64,000 bases of DNA from Flavobacterium sp. (GTDB lineage: Bacteria; Bacteroidota; Bacteroidia; Flavobacteriales; Flavobacteriaceae). A program made the translations under genes and the position numbers. Positions 50,472 to 59,154 of this stretch are shown here, one piece after another (within the stretch, counting starts at the first letter, position 1; the number at the start of each line of letters is the position of its first letter). The notes beneath the pieces are model-generated. The model did not search any database. It was not told where the DNA came from and worked only from the letters and a program-made list of their open reading frames with translations. Location: assembly GCF_004295795.1 (NCBI RefSeq), contig NZ_SEBR01000006.1, positions 62,001-126,000 of the forward strand, given 5' to 3'.

Positions 50472-51011
50472 TTGGAAGAACAGGAGTTCATAAAGCGATT
50501 GCTAGATCCGAAGACGCAAAACGAGGCGTTCCGGAAGCTTGTGCACGACTATAAACGGCCGTTGTACACTCATATCCGTTCGATCGTTTACGACCACGAC
50601 GATGCCGACGACGTACTCCAGAACACTTTCGTGAAAGTTTTCCAATTCCTTTCCGGATTCAAGGGCGAGAGCAAACTTTATTCGTGGATGTACCGCATCG
50701 CGACTAACGAATCCATCACTTTCCTGAACCAAAAAGCCCGGAAAAGCGGCATCAGCAATGAAGAACTGCAATCGAAATTGGTAGAGAATCTTGAAGCCGA
50801 TGTGCATTATGACGGATCGGAAATGGAACTCAAATTGCAGAAAGCCGTCTCGCTCCTGCCCGAAAAACAGCAATTGGTTTTCAAGATGAAATACTTCCAG
50901 GAAATCAAATACGAAGAAATGTCAGAAATTTTGGGCACTTCAGTCGGCGCGCTAAAGGCTTCGTACCACCACGCCGTCAAAAAAATCGAAGAATACGTAA
51001 AGGGAAATTAA
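50472..51011 (+). CDS. ECF-type sigma factor with TTG start
   Basis: A 179-residue sigma factor. Region 2 is about 18-90 (LVHDYKRPLYTHIRSIVYDHDDADDVLQNTFVKVFQFLSGFKGESKLYSWMYRIATNESITFLNQ) and region 4 about 125-176 (LLPEKQQLVFKMKYFQEIKYEEMSEILGTSVGALKASYHHAVKKIEEY). The TTG at 50472 is the only start that leaves the conserved EEQEFIKRLLDPKTQNEAF intact. It heads an operon with a single-helix protein and a Spy-like protein (gaps of 30 and 3 bases), suggesting envelope-stress control. Confidence 0.92.
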   Translation: MEEQEFIKRLLDPKTQNEAFRKLVHDYKRPLYTHIRSIVYDHDDADDVLQNTFVKVFQFLSGFKGESKLYSWMYRIATNESITFLNQKARKSGISNEELQSKLVENLEADVHYDGSEMELKLQKAVSLLPEKQQLVFKMKYFQEIKYEEMSEILGTSVGALKASYHHAVKKIEEYVKGN

Positions 51012-51041
51012 ACCCTCGATAAAATTGTAAGTCAAAAGGAT

Positions 51042-51458
51042 ATGAACGCATTCAACCTCGGGAACGAACCAAAATTCAAAAGCGGCTTCAAGTCGCCGGA
51101 CGGTTATTTCGACAATCTCGAAGACGCAATCCTCGCAAAATTACCAGTAAACGAACCAAAAGTCGTTTCGCTTTTCGCGCGTCACAGAACCACATTTTAT
51201 GCCGCGGCCGCCATCTTGGTGCTTGCTTTGATGATTCCTGTTTACCAGTTGCTGGAAAAACCGTCCGAAAACATCGATCAGGCGACACTCGAAAATTATC
51301 TCGCCTACGAATCGGGCTTGAACCAATTCGATCTTGTAAACGAACTCGGGACAGAAGATATCGAGCATCTGCAACAACAAACCGAACTTCCCGTTTCGGA
51401 TGAAGCCATCGAGGCCGTGCTTTCGGACAACAACATTGAACACATCATAACAGAATAA
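51042..51458 (+). CDS. Single-helix membrane protein, probable anti-sigma factor
   Basis: A 138-residue protein. A soluble N-terminus (about 1-45, FNLGNEPKFKSGFKSPDGYFDNLEDAILAKLP) precedes one membrane helix (about 50-72, TTFYAAAAILVLALMIPVYQLL) and an acidic C-terminal domain (NIDQATLENYLAYESGLNQFDLVNELGTEDIEHLQQ). That layout and its place right after the sigma gene fit an anti-sigma factor. No zinc motif is present. The role rests on context. Confidence 0.8.
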   Translation: MNAFNLGNEPKFKSGFKSPDGYFDNLEDAILAKLPVNEPKVVSLFARHRTTFYAAAAILVLALMIPVYQLLEKPSENIDQATLENYLAYESGLNQFDLVNELGTEDIEHLQQQTELPVSDEAIEAVLSDNNIEHIITE

Positions 51459-51461
51459 ACG

Positions 51462-51917
51462 ATGAAAACGAAAAACCTTTTAACGCTTTTGCTGCTTTTG
51501 CTTTCTATGGGAATTTTCGCTCAGGACGGACGCATGCTCAAGGAGAAGAAAGAACAGATCAAGTCGCTCAAGGTCGCTTTTTTGACCGAACAATTGCAGT
51601 TGAGCTCCGATGAAGCCGAAAAATTCTGGCCTATTTACAACGCCTTTGACGACAAGCAGTTCGAACTCCGGAAGGAAAAACTCGATGCCTTGAGAAAGAA
51701 GATCAACGACGGCGATTTGACAAACATGACAGAGAAAGAAGCGTCTTCGTTGCTTTCGCAGATGGAAAGTACCGAAACCGAACTCTATCAGCTCAAAAAG
51801 AAATTGGTCGCCGATTTGAGACCCGTGATTGGAGCGGTAAAAATCGTAAGGCTAAAGAAAGCCGAAGAAGATTTCAATAAAAAGTTGTTGCAGCAATACA
51901 GACGCAAACGAGACTAA
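51462..51917 (+). CDS. Spy/CpxP-like periplasmic sensor of the sigma operon
   Basis: A 151-residue secreted helical protein (signal MKTKNLLTLLLLLLSMGIFAQ). The mature part is a charged helical hairpin (LKEKKEQIKSLKVAFLTEQLQLSSDEAEKFWPIYNAFDDKQFELRKEKLDALRKKI) with the LSSDEAEKFWP segment that marks sigma-linked proteins of this phylum. It likely senses envelope stress and acts on the anti-sigma factor encoded 3 bases upstream. The mechanism is inferred. Confidence 0.85.
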   Translation: MKTKNLLTLLLLLLSMGIFAQDGRMLKEKKEQIKSLKVAFLTEQLQLSSDEAEKFWPIYNAFDDKQFELRKEKLDALRKKINDGDLTNMTEKEASSLLSQMESTETELYQLKKKLVADLRPVIGAVKIVRLKKAEEDFNKKLLQQYRRKRD

Positions 51918-51929
51918 AACCGACAAACC

Positions 51930-51960
51930 AAAAAGGAGCTTTAACGGCTCCTTATTTTTT
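51930..51960. terminator. Bidirectional terminator between the sigma operon and the BNR gene
   Basis: AAAGGAGC and GCTCCTT around TTTAACG, with A and T runs on either side. It starts about 13 bases past the stop codon at 51917, and the T side overlaps the last codons of the convergent gene. Confidence 0.85.
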
Positions 51961-52992
51961 GAAACGGATTCTGACCAATTTGTCTTTTCCGGCCGCATAA
52001 GCCGTGCTGTCGTTGGCGAATCTTATCGTGTAAAGCGAATAGTCGTTGAGCAATTGCTTCCAGGATTTTCCGCCGTCGCAGGAATAGTGAAGTCCCGACG
52101 CTCCGACGCTTGCCAATCCCAGACCTTTCGATTTCGGAACGAACTGAATGCACGAAGCATAGCCGAATCCTTCATTTTCCGCTATCAATTTCCAGGTTTT
52201 TCCGCCGTCGTAAGTGATCGCCTTGTTTTCCTGGTTGCGGTTTTGCCTTTCGTAATCGCCTCCGGCCACCATCCCAATTTTGGCATCGTAGAAATCTGCG
52301 GTAAAAATGCCCGTCATCGACTTTCCCGAAACGATCGGCGTGTCGTAGATTTTCCAGGTTTTTGCCTTATCGGATGAAAAAAGGACGCGCGCGTGTTTCC
52401 CGCCGGTTACTATCCAGGTGTTGTTTCCCTTTACTACGATGTTTGTGTTCGATGCGGCGAACGCGGCTTCACCTTCGGACGTCTTCGGAAGTTTGGCGCA
52501 GTCGATTTTCGTCCACGAATTTCCGCCGTTTCTGGTCACGAGCACGCTCAGGCAGTTTTCTATCGGATCGCCCATCGCAATGCCTTCCTTGTCGTTCCAG
52601 AATTGCATACTGTCGTAAAATATCTTTTTGTTGTCGTCCTTGTGCACGATTTCCCGCTTTCCCGATGCTTTATCGACCTTGACCAAAAATGCCGGGCTGG
52701 CCACGTTCAGCAAAAAAATCGATTTTGAAGTTTGGGCGATGCTTCGGAATTCAAGTGTGTCGGGAGAAAAAGTTTCCGACAACGTCTTTTTGGTTGCCAC
52801 GTCGTAGTAGCCGTAACGCGATTTGTCGGCGGCGTACCAGATTTTGTTCCCATCGATTGTTATCGCCCGCGATGAAAAGCCTCCGGCTAGCAAAGTGTCG
52901 ACTTCGACCTTGGTGAAATTGTCAGAGGTGAATCGGCTTGACCGAAAGGACAAAAACGTGAAAATTAGCAGTAATGGTGTAATGTATTTCAT
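51952..52992 (-). CDS. Secreted BNR/YCF48-like repeat protein
   Basis: A 346-residue protein with a signal-like N-terminus (MKYITPLLLIFTFLSFRSSR). It has at least four Asp-box style repeats (TRNGGNSWTKIDC, SSDKAKTWKIYDT, TYDGGKTWKLIAE, SCDGGKSWKQLLN) typical of BNR or photosystem assembly factor YCF48-like propellers. It is likely periplasmic or surface-located. No sialidase catalytic residues (RIP motif) are seen, so an enzyme role is not supported. The terminator between it and the sigma operon serves both genes. Confidence 0.85.
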   Translation of the reverse strand: MKYITPLLLIFTFLSFRSSRFTSDNFTKVEVDTLLAGGFSSRAITIDGNKIWYAADKSRYGYYDVATKKTLSETFSPDTLEFRSIAQTSKSIFLLNVASPAFLVKVDKASGKREIVHKDDNKKIFYDSMQFWNDKEGIAMGDPIENCLSVLVTRNGGNSWTKIDCAKLPKTSEGEAAFAASNTNIVVKGNNTWIVTGGKHARVLFSSDKAKTWKIYDTPIVSGKSMTGIFTADFYDAKIGMVAGGDYERQNRNQENKAITYDGGKTWKLIAENEGFGYASCIQFVPKSKGLGLASVGASGLHYSCDGGKSWKQLLNDYSLYTIRFANDSTAYAAGKDKLVRIRFKK

Positions 52993-53119
52993 ATGCTTAA
53001 TGGTAACTTTCGATTAAAGATAGTCAATAAAATCAAGGCTTGGAAGCCAATGCGATTTTTTTGGCACAGTGTTTGAATTTTGGCTTTCAAGAAATTCAGC
53101 AACCAAAAAAACCAAGATT

Positions 53120-54544
53120 ATGAAAACCAGGATATTTTACTCGATTTTCAGCCTGTTCCTCGCAACGGCTGCTTTTGCCCAGGACCGGACAACTGTCACG
53201 GCGACCAATTATGACGTGAGTGATAACCTCGACCTGAAAGCCGTCGCCTCGATTTTTGGCGACTCGCGCAATCTTCAGGATTTTGAGCAGCGATTGAACG
53301 ATCCTGACAATCAAATCTCCAACCTTGACCTTAACCAGGACAACGAGGTCGATTACATCCGCGTGATAGAATCGACTCAGGGAAACACTAGACTTGTCGT
53401 GCTCCAGGCCGTTTTGGATAGGGATGTTTACCAGGATGTCGCCACGATCGAAGTTGAGAAAAGTGGAAACAATGTTCAGCTGCAGGTTGTCGGTGACGTC
53501 TACATGTACGGCCCGAATTACATTTACGAGCCGGTCTACGTAACGCGTCCGGTTTTTTATGACGCTTGGTGGGGAATCGGTTACCAACCTTACGTTTCAT
53601 CTTGGTATTGGGGATATTACCCGTCTTACTGGCATGTTTGGAATCCGATGCCGGTTTACCGATACAGAAATCACGTGCACGTTCACGTCAACGTCCACAA
53701 CCACTATAACTACGTGAATGTGAGAAGAAGCCGCACGGCAGCTACGATGTACAACGGCCGACGCAACGACGGTTATGCCCGACGCAATCCGAACCAATCG
53801 TTCGCCCAACGCCACGCCAACGTCTCCAACCGTCACGAACTCGAGAAAAGACGTGGTGATGCCAGACCGACAAGAACATCGGACGGAACCCGCGCCACAA
53901 GAGCGAATGGCACAAGAGCCAACAACGGCACAAGAGCCGAAGGCACAAGAAGCAACCGCGAAACGATCAAGAACGCGACGCGCAACAACGAGAAAGCCAC
54001 GATCAAAAATTCGGGAACACGCGATTATCCAACGCGTTCCAACCCGAGAGGCGGACGTGAAAACGGTACGATCAAGAACGCGACCCGCGACAACGGAACG
54101 ATCAAAAACGCCAATACAAGAGGCGAAGGACGCGCAAACGAAACCCGGGAAATACGCGCTACGAGAAGCGAAGCCACGCCAAGAACCCAAACTTCTCCCA
54201 GAAACGAATCAACGCCGAGAGCAGTGAATCAGCCGAATCGCGCCACTCGTTCCGAAGCTCCGCAAGCGCAACCGAGACAATCGGCACCGCAGATGCAGCA
54301 ACCGAGACAATCGGCTCCGCAAATGCAACAGCCAAGACAATCGGCTCCACAAATGCAGCAGCCAAGACAATCGGCTCCGCAAATGCAGCAACCGAGACAA
54401 TCGGCTCCACAAATGCAACAACCGAGACAAGCGGCTCCGCAAATGCAACAACAACCGAGACAGTCGGCTCCGCAAATGCAATCACCCGGTGGCGGTGGCA
54501 GCAACAGAGGTGGAAATGGCGGCGGCGGCGGCCGAAGAAATTAA
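53120..54544 (+). CDS. Secreted protein with Trp/Tyr-rich core and long repetitive tail
   Basis: A 474-residue protein read from the ATG at 53120 (signal MKTRIFYSIFSLFLATAAFAQ). Residues about 25-130 form a conserved domain (SDNLDLKAVASIFGDSRNLQDFEQRLNDPDNQISNLDLNQDNEVDYIRVIES). An aromatic block follows (YMYGPNYIYEPVYVTRPVFYDAWWGIGYQPY, SSWYWGYYPSYWHVWNP) and an HVHVHVNVHNHYNY stretch. From about 205 on, the sequence is low-complexity Thr/Arg/Asn, and about 384-454 it is a perfect-to-near repeat. I know the N-terminal half only from uncharacterised Bacteroidota proteins. Confidence 0.85.
   Translation: MKTRIFYSIFSLFLATAAFAQDRTTVTATNYDVSDNLDLKAVASIFGDSRNLQDFEQRLNDPDNQISNLDLNQDNEVDYIRVIESTQGNTRLVVLQAVLDRDVYQDVATIEVEKSGNNVQLQVVGDVYMYGPNYIYEPVYVTRPVFYDAWWGIGYQPYVSSWYWGYYPSYWHVWNPMPVYRYRNHVHVHVNVHNHYNYVNVRRSRTAATMYNGRRNDGYARRNPNQSFAQRHANVSNRHELEKRRGDARPTRTSDGTRATRANGTRANNGTRAEGTRSNRETIKNATRNNEKATIKNSGTRDYPTRSNPRGGRENGTIKNATRDNGTIKNANTRGEGRANETREIRATRSEATPRTQTSPRNESTPRAVNQPNRATRSEAPQAQPRQSAPQMQQPRQSAPQMQQPRQSAPQMQQPRQSAPQMQQPRQSAPQMQQPRQAAPQMQQQPRQSAPQMQSPGGGGSNRGGNGGGGGRRN
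54269..54481 (+). repeat. 30-bp tandem repeat coding for a QPRQSAPQMQ decapeptide
   Basis: Seven copies of a 30-bp unit inside the previous gene, coding for QPRQSAPQMQ with one Ala variant; a single extra Gln codon separates the last two. Synonymous differences between copies exist but are few, which indicates recent expansion. Confidence 0.95.
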
Positions 54545-54566
54545 AATCACGACCCTACATATTCCC

Positions 54567-54597
54567 AAAAAGCATCGTATGACACGGTGCTTTTTTG
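54567..54597 (+). terminator. Intrinsic terminator after the repeat-rich gene
   Basis: AAAGCATCGT pairs with ACGGTGCTTT (one mismatch) around ATGAC, followed by TTTTGCG. Confidence 0.75.
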
Positions 54598-54644
54598 CGT
54601 TCCAAAAAAAAGGGCGCGCTTATCATTAATACGGTTAATAATCA

Positions 54645-54652
54645 TAACTTTG
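54645..54652 (+). promoter_or_regulatory. -7 element TAACTTTG before kup
   Basis: Exact TAnnTTTG match 23 bases upstream of the ATG at 54676. The -33 region is AT-rich without a clear TTTG. Confidence 0.6.
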
Positions 54653-54675
54653 CACCTTTATTCTTTATTGGAATC

Positions 54676-56649
54676 ATGAGTTCACAACATCACGGCCTCC
54701 ACAACAAGCTTACTTTTGCGGGCCTTTTGATTACCCTCGGGATCATCTACGGCGACATCGGTACTTCCCCGCTCTATGTAATGAAGGCCATAATTGGTGA
54801 GCACGCCATCAACAAAGACATCGTCCTGGGCGGAATTTCCTGCATTTTCTGGACGCTGACACTACAAACCACGATCAAATATGTCCTCATAACCCTTAGC
54901 GCGGACAACCACGGTGAAGGCGGGACTTTTGCACTTTACGCGCTCGTCAAAAAAACCAAGATCAAATGGCTTATCGTGCCCGCAATCATTGGTGGCGCGG
55001 CTTTGCTGGCAGATGGAATGATCACGCCGCCAATTTCGGTATCGTCCGCGGTTGAAGGCGTCAGGACATTTTATCCTGAGCTTAACACAGTTCCAATCGT
55101 AATCGGAATTCTCGTTTTCCTGTTTACCATACAACAATTCGGAACCAAACTCGTGGGCAAGTTCTTCTCGCCTATGATGATGATCTGGTTCGTGATGCTC
55201 GGAGTGCTCGGATTTATCCAGGTTATGGGCCATGCCGAAGTTCTGAAAGCGCTCAATCCTTACTACGGATACGAACTTTTGAAGATTCACCCTGAAGGAT
55301 TTTATGTGCTGGGATTCGTTTTCCTTTGTACGACCGGAGCCGAAGCTTTGTATTCTGATATGGGACATTGCGGCCGAAAGAACATCCGCGTCAGCTGGAT
55401 TTTCGTGAAAACGGTTTTGGTTTTGAATTACTTCGGACAAGCCGCATATCTCATTCAGCACGAAGGACAGACTTTGCAGGCGCTCGGCGGTGATTTCGGA
55501 AACCCGTTCTATCTCATGATGCCGGACTGGTTCAAGCCTTTCGGAATCGTGATTGCGACAATCGCTGCGGTAATCGCTTCACAAGCCATGATTTCGGGAT
55601 CGTTCACGCTGATCAACGAGGCGATGCGACTCAGTTTCTGGCCAAAAGTCAAGATCAAATATCCTACGGAACTCAAAGGACAACTTTATATTCCATCGAT
55701 AAACTGGTTTTTGCTTGCCGGATGTATAGGCGTCGTGCTGCACTTCCGCGAGTCGAAACACATGGAAGCCGCTTACGGATTGGCGATCGTCCTGTGTATG
55801 ATCATGACTACGATCTTGCTCAATTATTACATGATCATGAAGCGCATCCCGTGGTACATTTTCTCTCCTATCGTCACGGTTTACCTTATTATCGAGTGCT
55901 CCTTCCTTTGGGCGAATCTCGACAAATTCCCTCATGGAGGCTACGTTTCCCTTTTCATTACCTGCGTTTTGATCGGTGTGATGGCGACTTGGTTCAAGGC
56001 CAAGAAAATCTCCAAAGCTTATACGAAATTCGTCAAGATCGAAGATTACAAAAAGGTTTTAGCCGATTTGAGCGTCGATTTGTCGATTCCGAAATATGCG
56101 ACGCACCTCGTTTATATGACAAATGCGAACCGCACCGACGAAATCGAGGAAAAAGTGATGATCTCGATTTTGCAGAAACGTCCGAAGCGGGCCGATCTTT
56201 ACTGGTTCGTCCACGTGAATATCCTTAACGAGCCTTATAAACGCGAGTACAAAGTGACCGAAATCATCAAGGACGACTTGTTCCGGATCGATTTCAACCT
56301 CGGTTTCCGCGAGCCGACACGTATCTCGATGATGTTCAAGGAAGTACTGAAAGACATGGTTCAAAAAGGCGAAGTCGACGTCACGTCTCGTTACGAATCG
56401 TTGAACCGAAACAACATCGTGGGCGATTTCAAATTCGTCCTTTCGGAAAAAATCCTTTCATACGACAGCGACCTGGGCTTCGACGAAAAAGTCATCATGA
56501 ACACTTATTTCGCGATGAAGAAGTTCAGTTTATCCGAAGAAAAAGCCTTCGGACTCGACAGCAGTTCGGTCAAGGTCGAAAAATTCCCGCTTTTGCTGCA
56601 TCCACCTGAAAAGATGGAGCTTACGCGAGTTTACAGAAGAAAGGAATAG
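54676..56649 (+). CDS. kup: Kup-type potassium uptake protein
   Basis: A 657-residue inner-membrane transporter. The start at 54676 gives the usual N-terminus (a longer frame starting at 54595 precedes the promoter). Signatures are LLITLGIIYGDIGTSPLYVMKAI, ALLADGMITPPISVSSAVEG, GAEALYSDMGHCG and SQAMISGSFTLINEAMRLSFWPKVKI. About 12 membrane helices are followed by a cytoplasmic domain of about 220 residues. Kup imports potassium with protons. Convergent with the hydrolase gene, with one base between stop codons at 56649 and 56650. Confidence 0.95.
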   Translation: MSSQHHGLHNKLTFAGLLITLGIIYGDIGTSPLYVMKAIIGEHAINKDIVLGGISCIFWTLTLQTTIKYVLITLSADNHGEGGTFALYALVKKTKIKWLIVPAIIGGAALLADGMITPPISVSSAVEGVRTFYPELNTVPIVIGILVFLFTIQQFGTKLVGKFFSPMMMIWFVMLGVLGFIQVMGHAEVLKALNPYYGYELLKIHPEGFYVLGFVFLCTTGAEALYSDMGHCGRKNIRVSWIFVKTVLVLNYFGQAAYLIQHEGQTLQALGGDFGNPFYLMMPDWFKPFGIVIATIAAVIASQAMISGSFTLINEAMRLSFWPKVKIKYPTELKGQLYIPSINWFLLAGCIGVVLHFRESKHMEAAYGLAIVLCMIMTTILLNYYMIMKRIPWYIFSPIVTVYLIIECSFLWANLDKFPHGGYVSLFITCVLIGVMATWFKAKKISKAYTKFVKIEDYKKVLADLSVDLSIPKYATHLVYMTNANRTDEIEEKVMISILQKRPKRADLYWFVHVNILNEPYKREYKVTEIIKDDLFRIDFNLGFREPTRISMMFKEVLKDMVQKGEVDVTSRYESLNRNNIVGDFKFVLSEKILSYDSDLGFDEKVIMNTYFAMKKFSLSEEKAFGLDSSSVKVEKFPLLLHPPEKMELTRVYRRKE

Positions 56650-57795
56650 TCATTTTTTGACAAGTTTACCTTTCAGTATCTGCCCCGGATCCGAAATCGA
56701 ATAAAAATAAATCCCACTGGGAAAACCGGAAACGTCCAAGATTTGTTTGTCTTGGACGTTTTTCGTCAATAACAAGCGCCCGGAAGCATCGTGAAGCCTG
56801 AATTCGGACGGATTTTCGATACTGAAAGTGAGCTGCGTATCGGCCGGATTCGGAAAAACGACAGTATTCGATTTTGCAATCCCGGTAAAACCAAGACTTT
56901 GGCACTGTTCGCAATTGCGCATAAAAGTGATAGCAGCATCAGCTTCTATCGAAATATTGAAAGCCTCACCAGATTCACAATCTTGCAACAAACTGGCCTT
57001 GAGCCACTTTCCCAAGTAAGTTTCAATCACGGCATGTTGTTCCGCTCGCGTGATATCAGGACTCGGGCTGCACGTAATCTCGCCAAACTGGCAAAGCGCA
57101 TTGAAATCGGACATCTGGCAATGACTCGCGCCAGTGATCGAAACGAAAGTCTTGCAGTCGCTTTGCAAGTTTTGGTACACAGGAAGTTGGTTCGTAGAAG
57201 CCGGCGTGATACAATCATTGGAACCCGCAAAAATCAACGCGGGTACCGAGATCGAGGAAGCCGCCGCGACTGCCGACGGGCTTGTCTCTGCTGCGGCCAA
57301 AACCGCCAAAGCAGCTATTTCAGGATGCTGACTCGCGGCAAGAACAGCTGCGCCGCCACCCATACTGTGCCCCATGACGCAGTCTGCCTGAGCGATTTTG
57401 CCGAAAAAAAATGCGTTTCCGTCGAGGTGCTGCGCATGAAGTTGCGTCAGACAGAACGCCAAATCTTTTGCGAAGGCGTCGTGAGATGGCGCAAGTCCGG
57501 TTTCCGTTTTCGGAAATATCAAAAGAAAACCCTGAGGCACGAGCGATTCCCAAATGTTGGAATAGGCAGACCACGTCATCACGAAACCGTGTCCGAACGC
57601 GATTGGCGGAAACGTCGCATCGGCTGGCGCGGCATTTTCTCCCGAAGTTACCGCCGGATAATAAATCTCCACATCGATAGTACGATTGTTTCGGGAAACG
57701 TCTGTATAAGTGGTCGAAAGGTGTCCGATCGCAAAATTTTGCGCCGACATCGGAACGCATACCAGAATCAGCAAAGAAAGTAAAATTGTTTTCAT
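56650..57795 (-). CDS. PETase/dienelactone-type serine hydrolase with type IX sorting domain
   Basis: A 381-residue secreted enzyme (signal MKTILLSLLILVCVPMSAQ). The alpha/beta-hydrolase core has GHGFVMTW (69-76, oxyanion region), GHSMGGG with Ser144, Asp194 in FAGSND and His225 in TGASHC. The stretch VPALIFAGSNDCITPASTNQLPVYQNL is close to what I recall of bacterial cutinase-like and PETase-type enzymes, and the Asp-His spacing of 31 matches. Eight cysteines follow Asp194. The last 75 residues (VVFPNPADTQLTFSIEN ending GKLVKK) are a type A sorting domain. It could hydrolyse polyesters or lipids. Chlorophyllase and PAF-acetylhydrolase relatives are alternatives. Confidence 0.86.
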   Translation of the reverse strand: MKTILLSLLILVCVPMSAQNFAIGHLSTTYTDVSRNNRTIDVEIYYPAVTSGENAAPADATFPPIAFGHGFVMTWSAYSNIWESLVPQGFLLIFPKTETGLAPSHDAFAKDLAFCLTQLHAQHLDGNAFFFGKIAQADCVMGHSMGGGAAVLAASQHPEIAALAVLAAAETSPSAVAAASSISVPALIFAGSNDCITPASTNQLPVYQNLQSDCKTFVSITGASHCQMSDFNALCQFGEITCSPSPDITRAEQHAVIETYLGKWLKASLLQDCESGEAFNISIEADAAITFMRNCEQCQSLGFTGIAKSNTVVFPNPADTQLTFSIENPSEFRLHDASGRLLLTKNVQDKQILDVSGFPSGIYFYSISDPGQILKGKLVKK

Positions 57796-57904
57796 GGATC
57801 TATTTTTTGTAACAATCTAATTTACAGTTAATAATCAAATAATGGCCATATGTTAACTTCTGACAAACATTTGTTTAACCGCGCGTTTGTGTTCCGAATT
57901 GTGC

Positions 57905-57912
57905 TACCTTTG
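57905..57912 (+). promoter_or_regulatory. -7 element TACCTTTG before the RsmB-like gene
   Basis: Exact TAnnTTTG match 17 bases upstream of the ATG at 57930, with a TTTG at 57886-57889 as a slightly close -33 box. Confidence 0.6.
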
Positions 57913-57929
57913 CGCCTCAATTTCCAAAA

Positions 57930-59144
57930 ATGAGATTACACCGAAACCTCGTTTATACGACGATCGACTCGCTTAACGCGATTTTCAACGAAGGCGAATA
58001 TGCCGATAAAGTCGTCGCCCGCGCACTCAAGAAAGACAAGCGTTGGGGCAGCGCCGACCGCAAGTTCGTAGCCGAGACCATATATGAAATCGTGCGATGG
58101 AAGCGACTTTACGCCGAAATTGCCGAAGTACGCGAACCTTTTGATCGCGACAACATCTGGAGAATGTTCGCCGTTTGGGCTGTCATGCGCGGTTACCCGA
58201 TTCCGGACTGGAACCAGTTGCAAGGTACGCCTGAACGCAAGATCAAAGGCCGTTTCGACGAACTGACCAAAACCAGAAAACTCAAGGAATCGATTCCCGA
58301 TTGGATGGACGAACTTGGCGTGAAAGAACTTGGGGAAGAGAAATGGGCGAAGGAAATCCATGCCCAAAACCAACCTGCTAAAGTGATTCTGCGTGTCAAC
58401 ACGTTGAATACGACAAAAGAAAAACTGCGCGCCATTTTAATGGATCTCAACATTGAGACCGAATTTCTTCCCGACCAGGCCGACGCTTTGGTGTTGAAAG
58501 AACGCGCCAATGTTTTCCTTACGGATGCATTCAAGCAAGGACTTTTCGAAGTTCAGGATGCCAGTTCGCAATTGGTAGCGCCTTTTCTCGACGTAAAACC
58601 TGGAATGAGAGTCGTCGACGCTTGTGCCGGAGCGGGCGGAAAAACGCTTCACATGGCGTCGTTGATGGAAAACAAAGGCCAATTGATCGCGATGGACCTG
58701 TACGAAAGCAAGCTCAAACAACTCAAGTTGCGCGCCAAAAGAAATGGAGCGTTCAACATCGAATACAGAATAATCGACTCGACGAAAGTCATAAAAAAAC
58801 TTCAGGAGAAAGCCGACCGCGTCCTGATTGACGCACCTTGCAGCGGACTTGGCGTACTCAAGAGAAATCCCGACGCCAAGTGGAAACTGCAACCTGAATT
58901 CATCGACAACATCAGAAAAGTGCAGTCGGAGGTTCTGGAAAGTTATTCGAGAATGGTCAAACCCGGAGGAAAATTGGTCTATGCGACTTGTTCTGTGTTA
59001 CCGTCTGAAAACCAGGAACAAATTGACCGTTTTTTAACAACCGAGGCGGGCAAAAATTTTACCTTTGTGAAAGATGAAAAAATTCTGGCCTCAGAATCAG
59101 GATTTGACGGATTTTATATGGCTTTATTAGAAAGAAAACAATAA
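57930..59144 (+). CDS. RsmB/NOP-family RNA m5C methyltransferase
   Basis: A 404-residue SAM enzyme. An N-terminal NusB-like part (about 1-150) precedes the Rossmann domain with VDACAGAGGKTLHMASLMENKGQLIAMDL. The two catalytic cysteines are in LIDAPCSGLGVLKRNPD (motif IV) and LVYATCSVLPSEN (motif VI). It methylates cytosine-5 in 16S rRNA (RsmB) or a related RNA. The Bacteroidota branch is not assigned to a base here. The endonuclease gene follows after 10 bases, probably in the same transcript. Confidence 0.92.
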   Translation: MRLHRNLVYTTIDSLNAIFNEGEYADKVVARALKKDKRWGSADRKFVAETIYEIVRWKRLYAEIAEVREPFDRDNIWRMFAVWAVMRGYPIPDWNQLQGTPERKIKGRFDELTKTRKLKESIPDWMDELGVKELGEEKWAKEIHAQNQPAKVILRVNTLNTTKEKLRAILMDLNIETEFLPDQADALVLKERANVFLTDAFKQGLFEVQDASSQLVAPFLDVKPGMRVVDACAGAGGKTLHMASLMENKGQLIAMDLYESKLKQLKLRAKRNGAFNIEYRIIDSTKVIKKLQEKADRVLIDAPCSGLGVLKRNPDAKWKLQPEFIDNIRKVQSEVLESYSRMVKPGGKLVYATCSVLPSENQEQIDRFLTTEAGKNFTFVKDEKILASESGFDGFYMALLERKQ

Positions 59145-59154
59145 GATTACCCCA

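Noticed and set aside
51952..52992. Sialidase assignment from BNR repeats
   Set aside because: Asp-box-like repeats are present, but the catalytic Arg triad and RIP motif are not.
54159..54504. Antisense frames rich in LSRLLHLRSR or CICGADCLG repeats
   Set aside because: They are the reverse translation of the 30-bp coding repeat and have no independent support.
56791..57783. 330-codon plus-strand frame opposite the serine hydrolase
   Set aside because: Arg/Ser-rich shadow of a gene with a full catalytic triad and sorting domain.
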